DNA of 64,000 nucleotides. It comes from JALHOQ01 sp038144835 (GTDB taxonomy: Bacteria; Bdellovibrionota; Bdellovibrionia; Bdellovibrionales; UBA1609). Under the pieces are notes generated by a model. That model was not told the origin of the DNA. It saw only the letters and a list, made by a program, of their open reading frames with translations, and ran no database searches. The DNA is taken from assembly GCA_038144835.1 (NCBI GenBank), contig JAYQON010000001.1, positions 1-64,000 of the forward strand. Reading direction: 5' to 3'. Below are positions 17,051-24,890 of this stretch, in pieces; position 1 is the first letter of the stretch; the number at the start of each line of letters is the position of its first letter. Made by a program: the position numbers and the translations under genes.

Positions 17051-19456
17051 CTATGCTGCGGCGGCAGGAGCTTTGGGTTTTTTGGTTAGCTTGTCTTTGG
17101 GCTTTTGCTTTGGCGCCTTCTTATCGTAAGCGACAGCAAAGACCTCGTCTAGATTCTCTACAAATACAAAGCTGAGCTTTTTCTTAAATTCTTCAGGTAT
17201 ATCTGAGAGATCCTTTTGGTTTGCTAGCGGTAGAATAATGTTGGTTACTCCGTGAGTGAGAGCAGCTAATGCTTTCTCCCGGATTCCTCCAACCGGTAAT
17301 ACTCGCCCTGTCAGAGTGATTTCTCCCGTCATGGCGATGTCACGACGTACTGGAACTCCAGTCATCAGACTCGTGAGCGCGGTGGCCATCGTCACACCTG
17401 CAGAGGGGCCGTCCTTTGGGATAGCTCCAGCGGGCAAGTGGATGTGAACCTCATATGTATCAAAAAACTCATCATCGATACCGAGTTCCTCAGAATGTGC
17501 CCGGGCATATGACCAAGCGGCACGGGCTGATTCCTTCATGACATCGCCGAGCTGGCCGGTGAGTACCAGTCCGCCTTTGCCACGCATCTTCAGCGCCTCA
17601 ACGTAAAGAACCTCTCCTCCGGCTTGGGTCCACGCGAGCCCAGTGACCACTCCAATTTGATTTTCGTTGAGCTTTTCTTCCTTCAGATAACGAGGTGGCC
17701 CAAGTAATTCAGGTATAATTTGTGGAGTGACCACAATTTTTTCAGTGTGGCCAAAGACAAATTTCTTGGCGACCTTACGGCAAAGAGACCCTACCTCTCT
17801 TTCAAGATTGCGTAAGCCAGCCTCGCGAGTGTAATGCGAAATCAAGTAGGCGAGTCCATCGTCTGTAATTTCGACTTGCTCATGTGAGACCCCATTGGTC
17901 TCCATTTGTCGATCAATCAAATGCGTTTTAGCAATTAAGAGCTTGTCTGAATCCGTGTAACCGCTAATTTGCAGTGTTTCCATTCGATCTCTTAATGCCG
18001 CAGGAATATTCTCATAAACATTCGCGGTAGCTATAAACAAAACATTACTCAAATCGAAATCTACATTTAAGTAATTGTCTCTGAATGAATGATTTTGCTC
18101 AGGATCGAGGACCTCCAGCATGGCCGCACTTGGATCGCCACGGAAATCAGACCCGAGTTTATCGATCTCATCCAGAACTATGACAGGGTTGTTAGTTTTT
18201 ACCTGCTTGAGGGCTTGCACAATTTTTCCTGGCATTGCGCCAACATAGGTGCGCCGGTGACCACGAATTTCGGCTTCATCCTTCACTCCGCCAAGAGCGA
18301 TGCGAAAATATTCTCGCCCCATCGACCGAGCGATGCTCTTACCAAGTGAAGTCTTACCAACTCCTGGAGGACCCACAAAGCATAGAATTGGGCCTTTCAT
18401 ATTTTTTTCTTTCAACTTTCGAACTGCGAGGTACTCCAAAATCCGATCTTTGGCCTTATGTAGATCATAATGATCTTCGTCCAAAATTCTTTGGGCTCTG
18501 GCAAGATCAAGGTTATCTATGGTGTTCTTGCTCCAAGGCAAATCGACCATCCAGTCGAGATAGGTCCTCACCATGCTTGCTTCTGATGCGTCTGGATGCA
18601 TTCTTTCAAGACGTCCCAATTGTTTAAGTGCCTCGATTTGAACAGCCTCAGGCATTCCTGCCTTTATTACACGCTCGCGAAGCTCTTCCATTTCTTCAGT
18701 TTTTGAATCACTTTCTCCGAGTTCGTTTTTAATCGCGCGCATTTGCTCACGCAAAAAATACTCGCGTTGGCTTTTTGACATTTCATCTTTAGCCTGCGAG
18801 CGGATTCTCGCTTGCATCTGAAGAACCTCGAGTTCGTTCGCTAGAATGTCATTTACAAGCTGCAAACGCTGACGAGGGTCGTATGTTTCCAGAACGCGCT
18901 GAGCATCAGAAACTTTTAGGCCTAGGTTGCTTGCCACTAGGTCGGCCAAGCGTCCAGGATCAGAGACGTCGTCAAGTACGAGTAAGATGTCTGGCGAGAG
19001 AACTCGACCAAGAGCAATGATTTTTTCGAGATGCTCTTTTGCATTTCGGATCATGGCCTCGTACTCAACATTTGAAGCCGCCGTGGGGGCCTCTTCAATT
19101 TTTTCAACAGCCACTTCAAAGTTAGGCTCAGCTTTGCTGAATTTTTTTATTCGACCCTTGCTCACTCCCTGAATGAGAATTTTTACCCGTCCATCAGAGA
19201 GTTTCCGCATTCGCATTATCATAGCGATTGTGCCAATACGGTATATAGAACTTTCGCTTGGGTTTTCTTCGGTTATCTCTTTTTGCGAGGCCAGGAAAAT
19301 TAAGCGATTTTTACTCAGTGATTCTTCCACAGCCCGGATGGAGGCCTCTCGGCCAACATAAAGTGGAAGTATCATATAAGGAAACACCACGATGTCCCGA
19401 ACGGGCAGCATGGGGAGTGTCTCTGGAATTTCTAAAACTCTGTCGTCAAAGCTCAT
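17051..19456 (-). CDS. lon: ATP-dependent protease Lon
   Basis: Hexameric cytoplasmic AAA+ serine protease that destroys misfolded and regulatory proteins. 801 residues, full length. Domains: N-terminal LON substrate domain (1-210), coiled region, AAA+ module with Walker A GPPGVGKTSLGKS and Walker B VIVLDEIDKLG, and the protease domain with the Ser685-Lys728 dyad (PKDGPSAGVTM and VGGIREKALAAL), spaced 43 residues apart as in E. coli Lon. The end is a short Lys/Pro/Ala tail (KKPKAPAAAA). GGAGGG stands before the ATG. The 240-base upstream region up to the DksA-like gene contains no gene that I can see. It may hold the lon promoter, but no clear heat-shock box was found. Confidence 0.97.
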   Translation of the reverse strand: MSFDDRVLEIPETLPMLPVRDIVVFPYMILPLYVGREASIRAVEESLSKNRLIFLASQKEITEENPSESSIYRIGTIAMIMRMRKLSDGRVKILIQGVSKGRIKKFSKAEPNFEVAVEKIEEAPTAASNVEYEAMIRNAKEHLEKIIALGRVLSPDILLVLDDVSDPGRLADLVASNLGLKVSDAQRVLETYDPRQRLQLVNDILANELEVLQMQARIRSQAKDEMSKSQREYFLREQMRAIKNELGESDSKTEEMEELRERVIKAGMPEAVQIEALKQLGRLERMHPDASEASMVRTYLDWMVDLPWSKNTIDNLDLARAQRILDEDHYDLHKAKDRILEYLAVRKLKEKNMKGPILCFVGPPGVGKTSLGKSIARSMGREYFRIALGGVKDEAEIRGHRRTYVGAMPGKIVQALKQVKTNNPVIVLDEIDKLGSDFRGDPSAAMLEVLDPEQNHSFRDNYLNVDFDLSNVLFIATANVYENIPAALRDRMETLQISGYTDSDKLLIAKTHLIDRQMETNGVSHEQVEITDDGLAYLISHYTREAGLRNLEREVGSLCRKVAKKFVFGHTEKIVVTPQIIPELLGPPRYLKEEKLNENQIGVVTGLAWTQAGGEVLYVEALKMRGKGGLVLTGQLGDVMKESARAAWSYARAHSEELGIDDEFFDTYEVHIHLPAGAIPKDGPSAGVTMATALTSLMTGVPVRRDIAMTGEITLTGRVLPVGGIREKALAALTHGVTNIILPLANQKDLSDIPEEFKKKLSFVFVENLDEVFAVAYDKKAPKQKPKDKLTKKPKAPAAAA

Positions 19457-19697
19457 TTAACCCTCCGCTTGGCGCGGGATAGTGTCCTTGTCGTGTGAAG
19501 CTATTCGGCTACGACCTTTCAGGCCTTTAACGAATAAACACGAGAAATAAGTCTGGAATTTGGGTTTAGAGCCTCTGTTTAGGACCTTATCTAGCCCTGG
19601 GTCGAAGAATTGGTGGAGTTGAGCTAAAGAGATCCCAGGTGCCTTTGGTGTGAATGGGTCTTGTAGAGAATTTGTAAGTTAGAATTCAGTCTAGAAT

Positions 19698-20066
19698 TTA
19701 TGCCTCCTGGGAGCGATTCTTGGATTCGCGAATTTCGGCACCCTCAAGGCTTAGCCTTGTCCATGGAATTGCGAGCAATCGATTTGCCTCGATCGGCTCC
19801 TCAGTCTCTTCGCAGATGCCAAAGGTTCGTGCTTGTATGCGCGCCAGGGCCGACTCTATTTCAAGAAGCTGGCGACGCATCCTCTGTTGGATTGCAAGCA
19901 TTTGATGTTCGGCCTGTAAAGACATGGTCTGATCAGCCTCATCTCCCGTGTGACCCTTGTTGCGATCGCGAAAGTCTTGAATGTGTATTTGAAAGCGATT
20001 CATGAGATCTGCCTTAGTGCTGATAAGCTTTTGCCGGCACAATTCGATGAGATTTTGATCGATCAT
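19698..20066 (-). CDS. DksA/TraR-family protein lacking most zinc ligands
   Basis: 122 residues. DksA-type proteins insert a coiled coil into the secondary channel of RNA polymerase and change promoter responses. The fold is recognisable: an N-terminal helix, a coiled-coil tip GDEADQTM (residues 41-48) resembling the D-x-x-D-x-A tip of DksA, the second helix QQRMRRQLLEIESALARIQARTFG, and a C-terminal globular part ICEETEEPIEANRLLAIPWTRLSLEG. Of the four zinc cysteines only Cys85 remains; the others are Thr88, Ser106 and Gly109. The fold is therefore probably zinc-free, as in some DksA2-like proteins. It stands between lon and the LpoA-like gene and seems to be transcribed on its own. Confidence 0.8.
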   Translation of the reverse strand: MIDQNLIELCRQKLISTKADLMNRFQIHIQDFRDRNKGHTGDEADQTMSLQAEHQMLAIQQRMRRQLLEIESALARIQARTFGICEETEEPIEANRLLAIPWTRLSLEGAEIRESKNRSQEA

Positions 20067-20114
20067 TTTGACCCCCGTTCATCGCTAAGAAGACGAACGG
20101 AGTCAAAAGTTCGG

Positions 20115-22136
20115 TTATTTTTTTAAGGACTTTTTATTGGCCGACTTACCGCTTTGGATCTGAGGATAAGGTTCTTCAAGACTGGCATTCCATGTTACGA
20201 TAGCGTTATTCTTCACAATGAATGGAGTAAGTGGTCGAGCAATCTCTCGTTGGTTGGTCATGGAAATAGGGCCCGTAATACCTTCGACCTGGTCCAGGGC
20301 GGCAAGTGCTTGTGCCACCCCGACACGTGTTCGTTCACCGTTACTCAAAGTATGGCGAAGAATTAAGCCCACTTCATAACTTTGAGCTTCAAAAAGGCCT
20401 GGTTCTTCTCCGAAGGCGGATACGAATTCACGAAAAAACTTAGAATTGCGGAAGGCAGCCTCTGCCGTCATGTTCGAATCTACAAAAATAGCATTTTGAA
20501 CATTTCTTTCTCCACGCCTAATGAATTCTTGTGAGTTCCATATGTTGGTTCCCATTAAACGAACATTATTTATACCTTGATAAGCAAGCATTGGCGCAAT
20601 TTGACCTGCGGCCTTAGGAGTATCGGGAATAAATATGGCATCAAAATCGACAACTGGTGGCAAAAGATCATCTGGAGGAATTTGTCTGCTGCTGATCTTT
20701 TTTTGTTTTTTGTACCAATCTTTTAGTCGACTCGTGTATTCGCTCCGGCGATCCTCAAGATAAAAAGTACCTACAAGACGTTTAATTGGACCGCGAAAGT
20801 CGGTCTCTTTCGAATTATAGATCTGAACGCCTGCAACAGTTCCCCCGCGGGCTAGGACCTCGTCCCAAAATAAGTTGGCAAATTCAACGCCATAGGCATC
20901 ATTGGGATAAAGTATTGCAAAGCGTTTCATGCCTAGTTGGTCCATCGCCACGCGTACGAGCTCTCGTACTTGCATTTCGCTCGTGATTGCGTTGCGAAAC
21001 ACGTAGTTTCCAATTCCTGTTAAACCTGCTTTTTGCGATAACCCTATAGAGGGAATGCCCAGCTCCTCTGCCTTGGTAGCAACGCTGGTGGCTGTCCGAC
21101 TCAGTAAGCTGCCTACAATTGCAATTGCCGAATCCTCTACGACTAATCTTTCCACTGCGCGGCGTGCTCCATCAGGAGTTCCCTCGCTATCGACCACTGA
21201 GAGTTTTAATCCGCTGCGGTTAGAGCCATAAACTCCAAGGCCGAGCTGTAATCCGCGCAACGTTCGCTGTGCGATAGAAGCGTGCCGACCAGTCAGAGGT
21301 AAGACAGCCCCTATTGTATTCGCCTCAACACGTCTTCGAGAGTCAATTTGTCTAACGTAATTTTCGGCTCTAACCTTCAGCGGAGTTCCAGAACCCCAAT
21401 CTGCAGCGCTTGCAAAGTGGCTGCGGGCAGAGTCGAAGTCCTTCTGCCGCAATCGCAAAAGACCAAGCCTAAAAGCTGCCTGTGCACGGGCGACACCAAG
21501 GCGAGAATCTTCAATCACTTTTAAAAGATCATTTTCATTTAGCAACAGATTTACGAGTTCCGTTACTCGAGCCAAAGCGCTGGACCGAACTTCAACCTTA
21601 GGATCGTTTTGGTATATGAAAGCGATTGAATAAAGGGCTTCTATTCGATCACCAGTAGAAATTAATAGCTGATAGCGATGCTTATGGAATTCCAGTTTAA
21701 ACGAGGGATTGAGCCCAGGGATATTTAGTCCGCGCTGAGTGAGGGCCAGAGATTCGTCGATCCGCCCTAGTCGATGCAAACATTTTGAGGCGCCCAAAAG
21801 TGCTTCTGCTTCATTTGGACTGAAGACATCAGACTCAATTAAACTCATGTAGGTTTGATAACACTGTTCGAAATTTTGCTGTTTAAGATATATGCGAGCA
21901 AGTTGAATTGTAGCGTCGTCAGCGACATCAGACTTCGGATGGGTCTGAATCAATTTTCTTAATCTCTGCTGGGCGCGCTTGTCTGCGCCTGCAGCAGAGT
22001 CGATTTGAATTCGGTTCAGTTCTTTTCTGGCATCGAAGGGCGCGACCAAAGGCGGATTTTTTTTAGGCGCCGCCGAACAAGAGAGTAAGATAAAAGAAGA
22101 AACATAAAGCGGCAAAAAGCTGAGCCGTAAAATCAT
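20115..22136 (-). CDS. lipoprotein with TPR repeats and a periplasmic-binding domain (LpoA-like)
   Basis: 673 residues. The start MILRLSFLPLYVSSFILLSC contains a lipobox ending at Cys20. Residues about 40-270 are helical repeats of the tetratricopeptide kind (for example DDATIQLARIYLKQQNFEQCYQTYMSL). From about 275 to 640 there is a type-1 periplasmic-binding fold of the branched-chain amino-acid receptor class (IGAVLPLTGRHASIAQRTLRGLQLG, AIVGSLLSRTATSVATKAEELGIPSIGLS). This order of domains is that of LpoA, the outer-membrane activator of penicillin-binding protein 1A, so a role in peptidoglycan synthesis is plausible but not proven. Its ATG follows the dnaJ stop directly (TAG-ATG), tying it to the grpE-dnaJ operon. 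Confidence 0.75.
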   Translation of the reverse strand: MILRLSFLPLYVSSFILLSCSAAPKKNPPLVAPFDARKELNRIQIDSAAGADKRAQQRLRKLIQTHPKSDVADDATIQLARIYLKQQNFEQCYQTYMSLIESDVFSPNEAEALLGASKCLHRLGRIDESLALTQRGLNIPGLNPSFKLEFHKHRYQLLISTGDRIEALYSIAFIYQNDPKVEVRSSALARVTELVNLLLNENDLLKVIEDSRLGVARAQAAFRLGLLRLRQKDFDSARSHFASAADWGSGTPLKVRAENYVRQIDSRRRVEANTIGAVLPLTGRHASIAQRTLRGLQLGLGVYGSNRSGLKLSVVDSEGTPDGARRAVERLVVEDSAIAIVGSLLSRTATSVATKAEELGIPSIGLSQKAGLTGIGNYVFRNAITSEMQVRELVRVAMDQLGMKRFAILYPNDAYGVEFANLFWDEVLARGGTVAGVQIYNSKETDFRGPIKRLVGTFYLEDRRSEYTSRLKDWYKKQKKISSRQIPPDDLLPPVVDFDAIFIPDTPKAAGQIAPMLAYQGINNVRLMGTNIWNSQEFIRRGERNVQNAIFVDSNMTAEAAFRNSKFFREFVSAFGEEPGLFEAQSYEVGLILRHTLSNGERTRVGVAQALAALDQVEGITGPISMTNQREIARPLTPFIVKNNAIVTWNASLEEPYPQIQSGKSANKKSLKK

Positions 22137-23117
22137 CTATGACCTCTGCGTAAATAAGCGCTTTATTTTATCTCGGAACTCAGCCACCAGGGGAGAGCTA
22201 CTAGACGTTTTTCGCAACTTTTCAAGCGCCTGGCGTTCGTCGTCAGTCACGGTGTTTGGGACGTCCACGATAATTCTAATGAGCATATCTCCAGAGGCAT
22301 AACCACCTATGTCAGGAAAACCTTTTCCTTTGAGGCGGAAAATCTGCCCAGGGTGGGTACTAGAGGGAATCGTTAGCATTGCTTTACCGGTAAGCGTAGG
22401 AACTTCAATCTGAGTCCCGAGAAGAGCGTCGACAAACGAGACAGGCATTTCCATGAGTACATCATTATCTTTACGCTTAAAAAGAGGATGCTCTTGAAAG
22501 TTAATAATCACGTAAAGATCACCCGGTTTGGCCGTTCCAGGAGGGGTGTCGCCTTCTCCGCGTAGTTTAAGCCGTTGACCAGATTTAACTCCTGCAGGAA
22601 CGGTAATTGAGATTTTTGCCGTTTCCTCTTTTGCACCCTTTTGGCGTACAAAACTGATTCGCTTTTCAGTACCCGTCGCGGCCTCCTCCAAAGTGATGGT
22701 CAAAGTATAGCGCAAATCAGCTCCGCGGGTTTCTTGCCGAAAACCGCGACGGCTTGAGGGATCACCAGAGAAGAATTCCCCAAAGAAATCGCTAAACATA
22801 TCTTGAAAAGCCTCTGATCCACCCTGTCGTGGGTCAAAGCCTCCAAACCCAGAGAAGCCTTCAAAGCCTCCCGGTCTCTGTCCAGGACCACCTTGAAAGC
22901 CGGCGTGGCCAAATTGATCGTAGAGCTGCTTCTTTTTGGGGTCGCTGAGGACGTCGTAGGCTTCACTGACTTCCTTAAAGCGCTCCTCAGCTTGCTTATC
23001 ACCTGGATTTTTATCCGGGTGAAATTTCATGGCAAGTTTGCGGAAGGCTTTTTTCAGTTCATCTGCACTGGCTTGGCGGGAAACGCCAAGCACATTGTAG
23101 TAATCTTTTTTTGCCAA
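22137..23117 (-). CDS. DnaJ-like co-chaperone, class B (no zinc finger)
   Basis: Stimulates the ATPase of DnaK and delivers substrates. 326 residues: J-domain 1-68 with the essential His33-Pro34-Asp35, a Gly/Phe-rich stretch (FGHAGFQGG...FEGFSGFGGF), and two C-terminal substrate-binding barrels (GADLRYTLTITLEEAATG onwards). The four CxxCxGxG repeats of class A DnaJ are absent, so it is of the CbpA/DnaJ class B type. The start codon is TTG 23117, preceded by AGAGAGG. It follows grpE in the same direction after 37 bases, while no dnaK is found in the window. A class A dnaJ may exist elsewhere. Confidence 0.9.
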   Translation of the reverse strand: MAKKDYYNVLGVSRQASADELKKAFRKLAMKFHPDKNPGDKQAEERFKEVSEAYDVLSDPKKKQLYDQFGHAGFQGGPGQRPGGFEGFSGFGGFDPRQGGSEAFQDMFSDFFGEFFSGDPSSRRGFRQETRGADLRYTLTITLEEAATGTEKRISFVRQKGAKEETAKISITVPAGVKSGQRLKLRGEGDTPPGTAKPGDLYVIINFQEHPLFKRKDNDVLMEMPVSFVDALLGTQIEVPTLTGKAMLTIPSSTHPGQIFRLKGKGFPDIGGYASGDMLIRIIVDVPNTVTDDERQALEKLRKTSSSSPLVAEFRDKIKRLFTQRS

Positions 23118-23154
23118 GATGAAGCCTCTCTTCAGATTTTTAGCTAATCTCTGC

Positions 23155-23664
23155 TTACTCGCGCGCGGCGGCTACCGTCACCTGTGCAGGACGCAGCAGC
23201 TTATCGTGCAGCTTGTAGGCCTTTTTAAAGACTCTCGCGACATGTCCGGGCGGTAGGTCTTCGCGAGGCTCAGAGCTCAGTGCCTCATGCTTCGAGGGAT
23301 CAAAGACTTCACCCTCGGATTTTACCTCTTCTACTCCGAATCGATGCAGAAGACCTTTGAACTCTGCGGCGATCATTTGGACGCCTTCTCGAAAAGACTC
23401 AACATTGTCCTTGCTGACTTCTGTTTCCAGCGCGCGTTCGAAATTATCGAAAACGCTGAGAAATTCACAAATAAATTTCTCGCCGCCGTACTTGCTCAGC
23501 TCCGAGCGCTCTTTAATTGCATTCCGTCGATAGTTGTCGAACTCGGCCAGTAAGTAAAGGTAATCACTTTTAGCCTTCTCGAGATTTGCCTTCAGCTGTT
23601 CGAGATCAGACTCACTCGATTCTGTGCTTTTGTCATTATTATCATTTTTCTTGTTGTCGGTCAT
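23155..23664 (-). CDS. grpE: nucleotide exchange factor GrpE
   Basis: Releases ADP from DnaK. 169 residues. An acidic, low-complexity amino end (NDKSTESSESDLEQLKANLEKAK) leads into the long coiled-coil stalk and the family signature FDNYRRNAIKERSE, VFDNFERAL, and the C-terminal beta domain ending FDPSKHEALSS...PPGHVARVFKKAYKLHDKLLRPAQVTVA. The last segment is the GrpE signature. ATG 23664 overlaps the hemW stop by four bases (ATGA), so the two are translationally coupled. It precedes the dnaJ-like gene. Confidence 0.95.
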   Translation of the reverse strand: MTDNKKNDNNDKSTESSESDLEQLKANLEKAKSDYLYLLAEFDNYRRNAIKERSELSKYGGEKFICEFLSVFDNFERALETEVSKDNVESFREGVQMIAAEFKGLLHRFGVEEVKSEGEVFDPSKHEALSSEPREDLPPGHVARVFKKAYKLHDKLLRPAQVTVAAARE

Positions 23665-24872
23665 ACCGAACAGTATGTGTTCGATGAAGTTTGTGTCAAT
23701 GCAGGACGATTGACGTCCCCAGCTAAAAAGGTGAGTTCTTCAAAGACTTTGTTGCTAATCAGTTGACCCTCGCCAGTCAGTTGCCAAAAGTCGTCGCAAA
23801 AGGTGAGTAAACCCCTTTTCTGAAGTAGCACAATGCGTTCTAACAGCATTGTCACCAGCTCTGTTGGAAATTTTTGGCGCAATGCACCCACAGGCAACCC
23901 TCGGCTTGTGCGCAAAAAGATGTGGGCGAAATCAGTCAAAGACTCGAAATCTTTTAGCACTTCACTTTGGTCAGGCGGCAAGATTGAGCCGAATGACTCC
24001 CCATGCACTTCTACTTGGGCACCATAATCAGAGAGAGACTTGGGGTTCCAGAAACGAGTTCCATATGTGCCCGCATCTCGTTGATAAGAGTGGCTACTCA
24101 AGCCTAACCCCCAATAACTGCTATCATTCCAGTAAGCCTGGTTGTGCTTTGACTCAAAGCCGGGAACAGCAAAATTAGAAATTTCATATTTTTGAAGGCC
24201 GATCCTCGAAAGAGCAGACTCAATCTGGGCGAACATCCTGACTTGGTCATCCTCTGGGGGCCGGCCAAGGCTCATCGGATGACCTTCTGGAATAGTAAGA
24301 CAGTAAGCGCTCAAATGTGGTGGACGAAACTTGAGAACCTCGTCTAAGTCCGCCAATAGCATTTGGCTACTTTGTCCAGGCAAAGCAAAGAGCAAATCGA
24401 ATGAATAATTGAGATTGTATTTGCGCAGCAGCTCTAGGGTCTTGCGGGTGTCAGATGCCGAGTGCTTGCGACCACAGGTTTTGAGTAGCGTTTCATTGAA
24501 TGTCTGAGCACCTACGCTGAATCGGTTGATGCCCGCCTCCAAGTAGGTCTCTAATTTTTGTTCGTCGATTGTCGCCGGGTTAATCTCAATTGTGCACTCA
24601 AATCCAGGGATAAAGCGAAAGCCCGCATTTGCAAGTTCCCGACAAATAGCTACAATAAGCTCAGGTGCGATTAAGCTGGGTGTGCCTCCGCCAAAATAAA
24701 GCGTTTGGATCTCTCGCGTTTTCCAAAGCTTGTGGCGGTTGCGGATTTCTGAAATCACCCATTGGACATAAGCTTCCGGCGGCAAGATTTCTGACCACTC
24801 GAAGGTAGTGAAGTCGCAATAGCGGCATCTTTGTAAGCAGTAAGGAATGTGAACGTACACGGACAGGGCCAT
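23661..24872 (-). CDS. hemW: radical SAM protein HemW (heme chaperone, HemN-like)
   Basis: 403 residues from ATG 24872. The radical SAM cluster motif is C-x3-C-x2-C (YCLQRCRYCDF), followed by YFGGGTPSLI and NPATIDEQKLETYLEAGINRFSVGAQTF. Family members of this length that lack the extra N-terminal residues of true HemN bind heme and are thought to insert it into respiratory proteins, so HemW is the better name than coproporphyrinogen oxidase. An upstream TTG at 24908 would add 12 residues that match nothing in the family and would overlap the divergent protease gene, so I discount it. First gene of the hemW-grpE-dnaJ-LpoA-like set. Confidence 0.9.
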   Translation of the reverse strand: MALSVYVHIPYCLQRCRYCDFTTFEWSEILPPEAYVQWVISEIRNRHKLWKTREIQTLYFGGGTPSLIAPELIVAICRELANAGFRFIPGFECTIEINPATIDEQKLETYLEAGINRFSVGAQTFNETLLKTCGRKHSASDTRKTLELLRKYNLNYSFDLLFALPGQSSQMLLADLDEVLKFRPPHLSAYCLTIPEGHPMSLGRPPEDDQVRMFAQIESALSRIGLQKYEISNFAVPGFESKHNQAYWNDSSYWGLGLSSHSYQRDAGTYGTRFWNPKSLSDYGAQVEVHGESFGSILPPDQSEVLKDFESLTDFAHIFLRTSRGLPVGALRQKFPTELVTMLLERIVLLQKRGLLTFCDDFWQLTGEGQLISNKVFEELTFLAGDVNRPALTQTSSNTYCSV

Positions 24873-24890
24873 GCCCAAGGTAGATAGACT

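Noticed and set aside
17031..17066. Second hairpin next to the palindrome (TGCCGCC with GGCGGCA) as a separate terminator
   Set aside because: It overlaps the repeated alanine codons at the end of lon, which are GC-rich by themselves; it has no T tract.
19457..19697. Possible tRNA or small gene in the gap before lon
   Set aside because: No cloverleaf, anticodon stem or open frame with a start site was found; only a weak 6-base inverted repeat.
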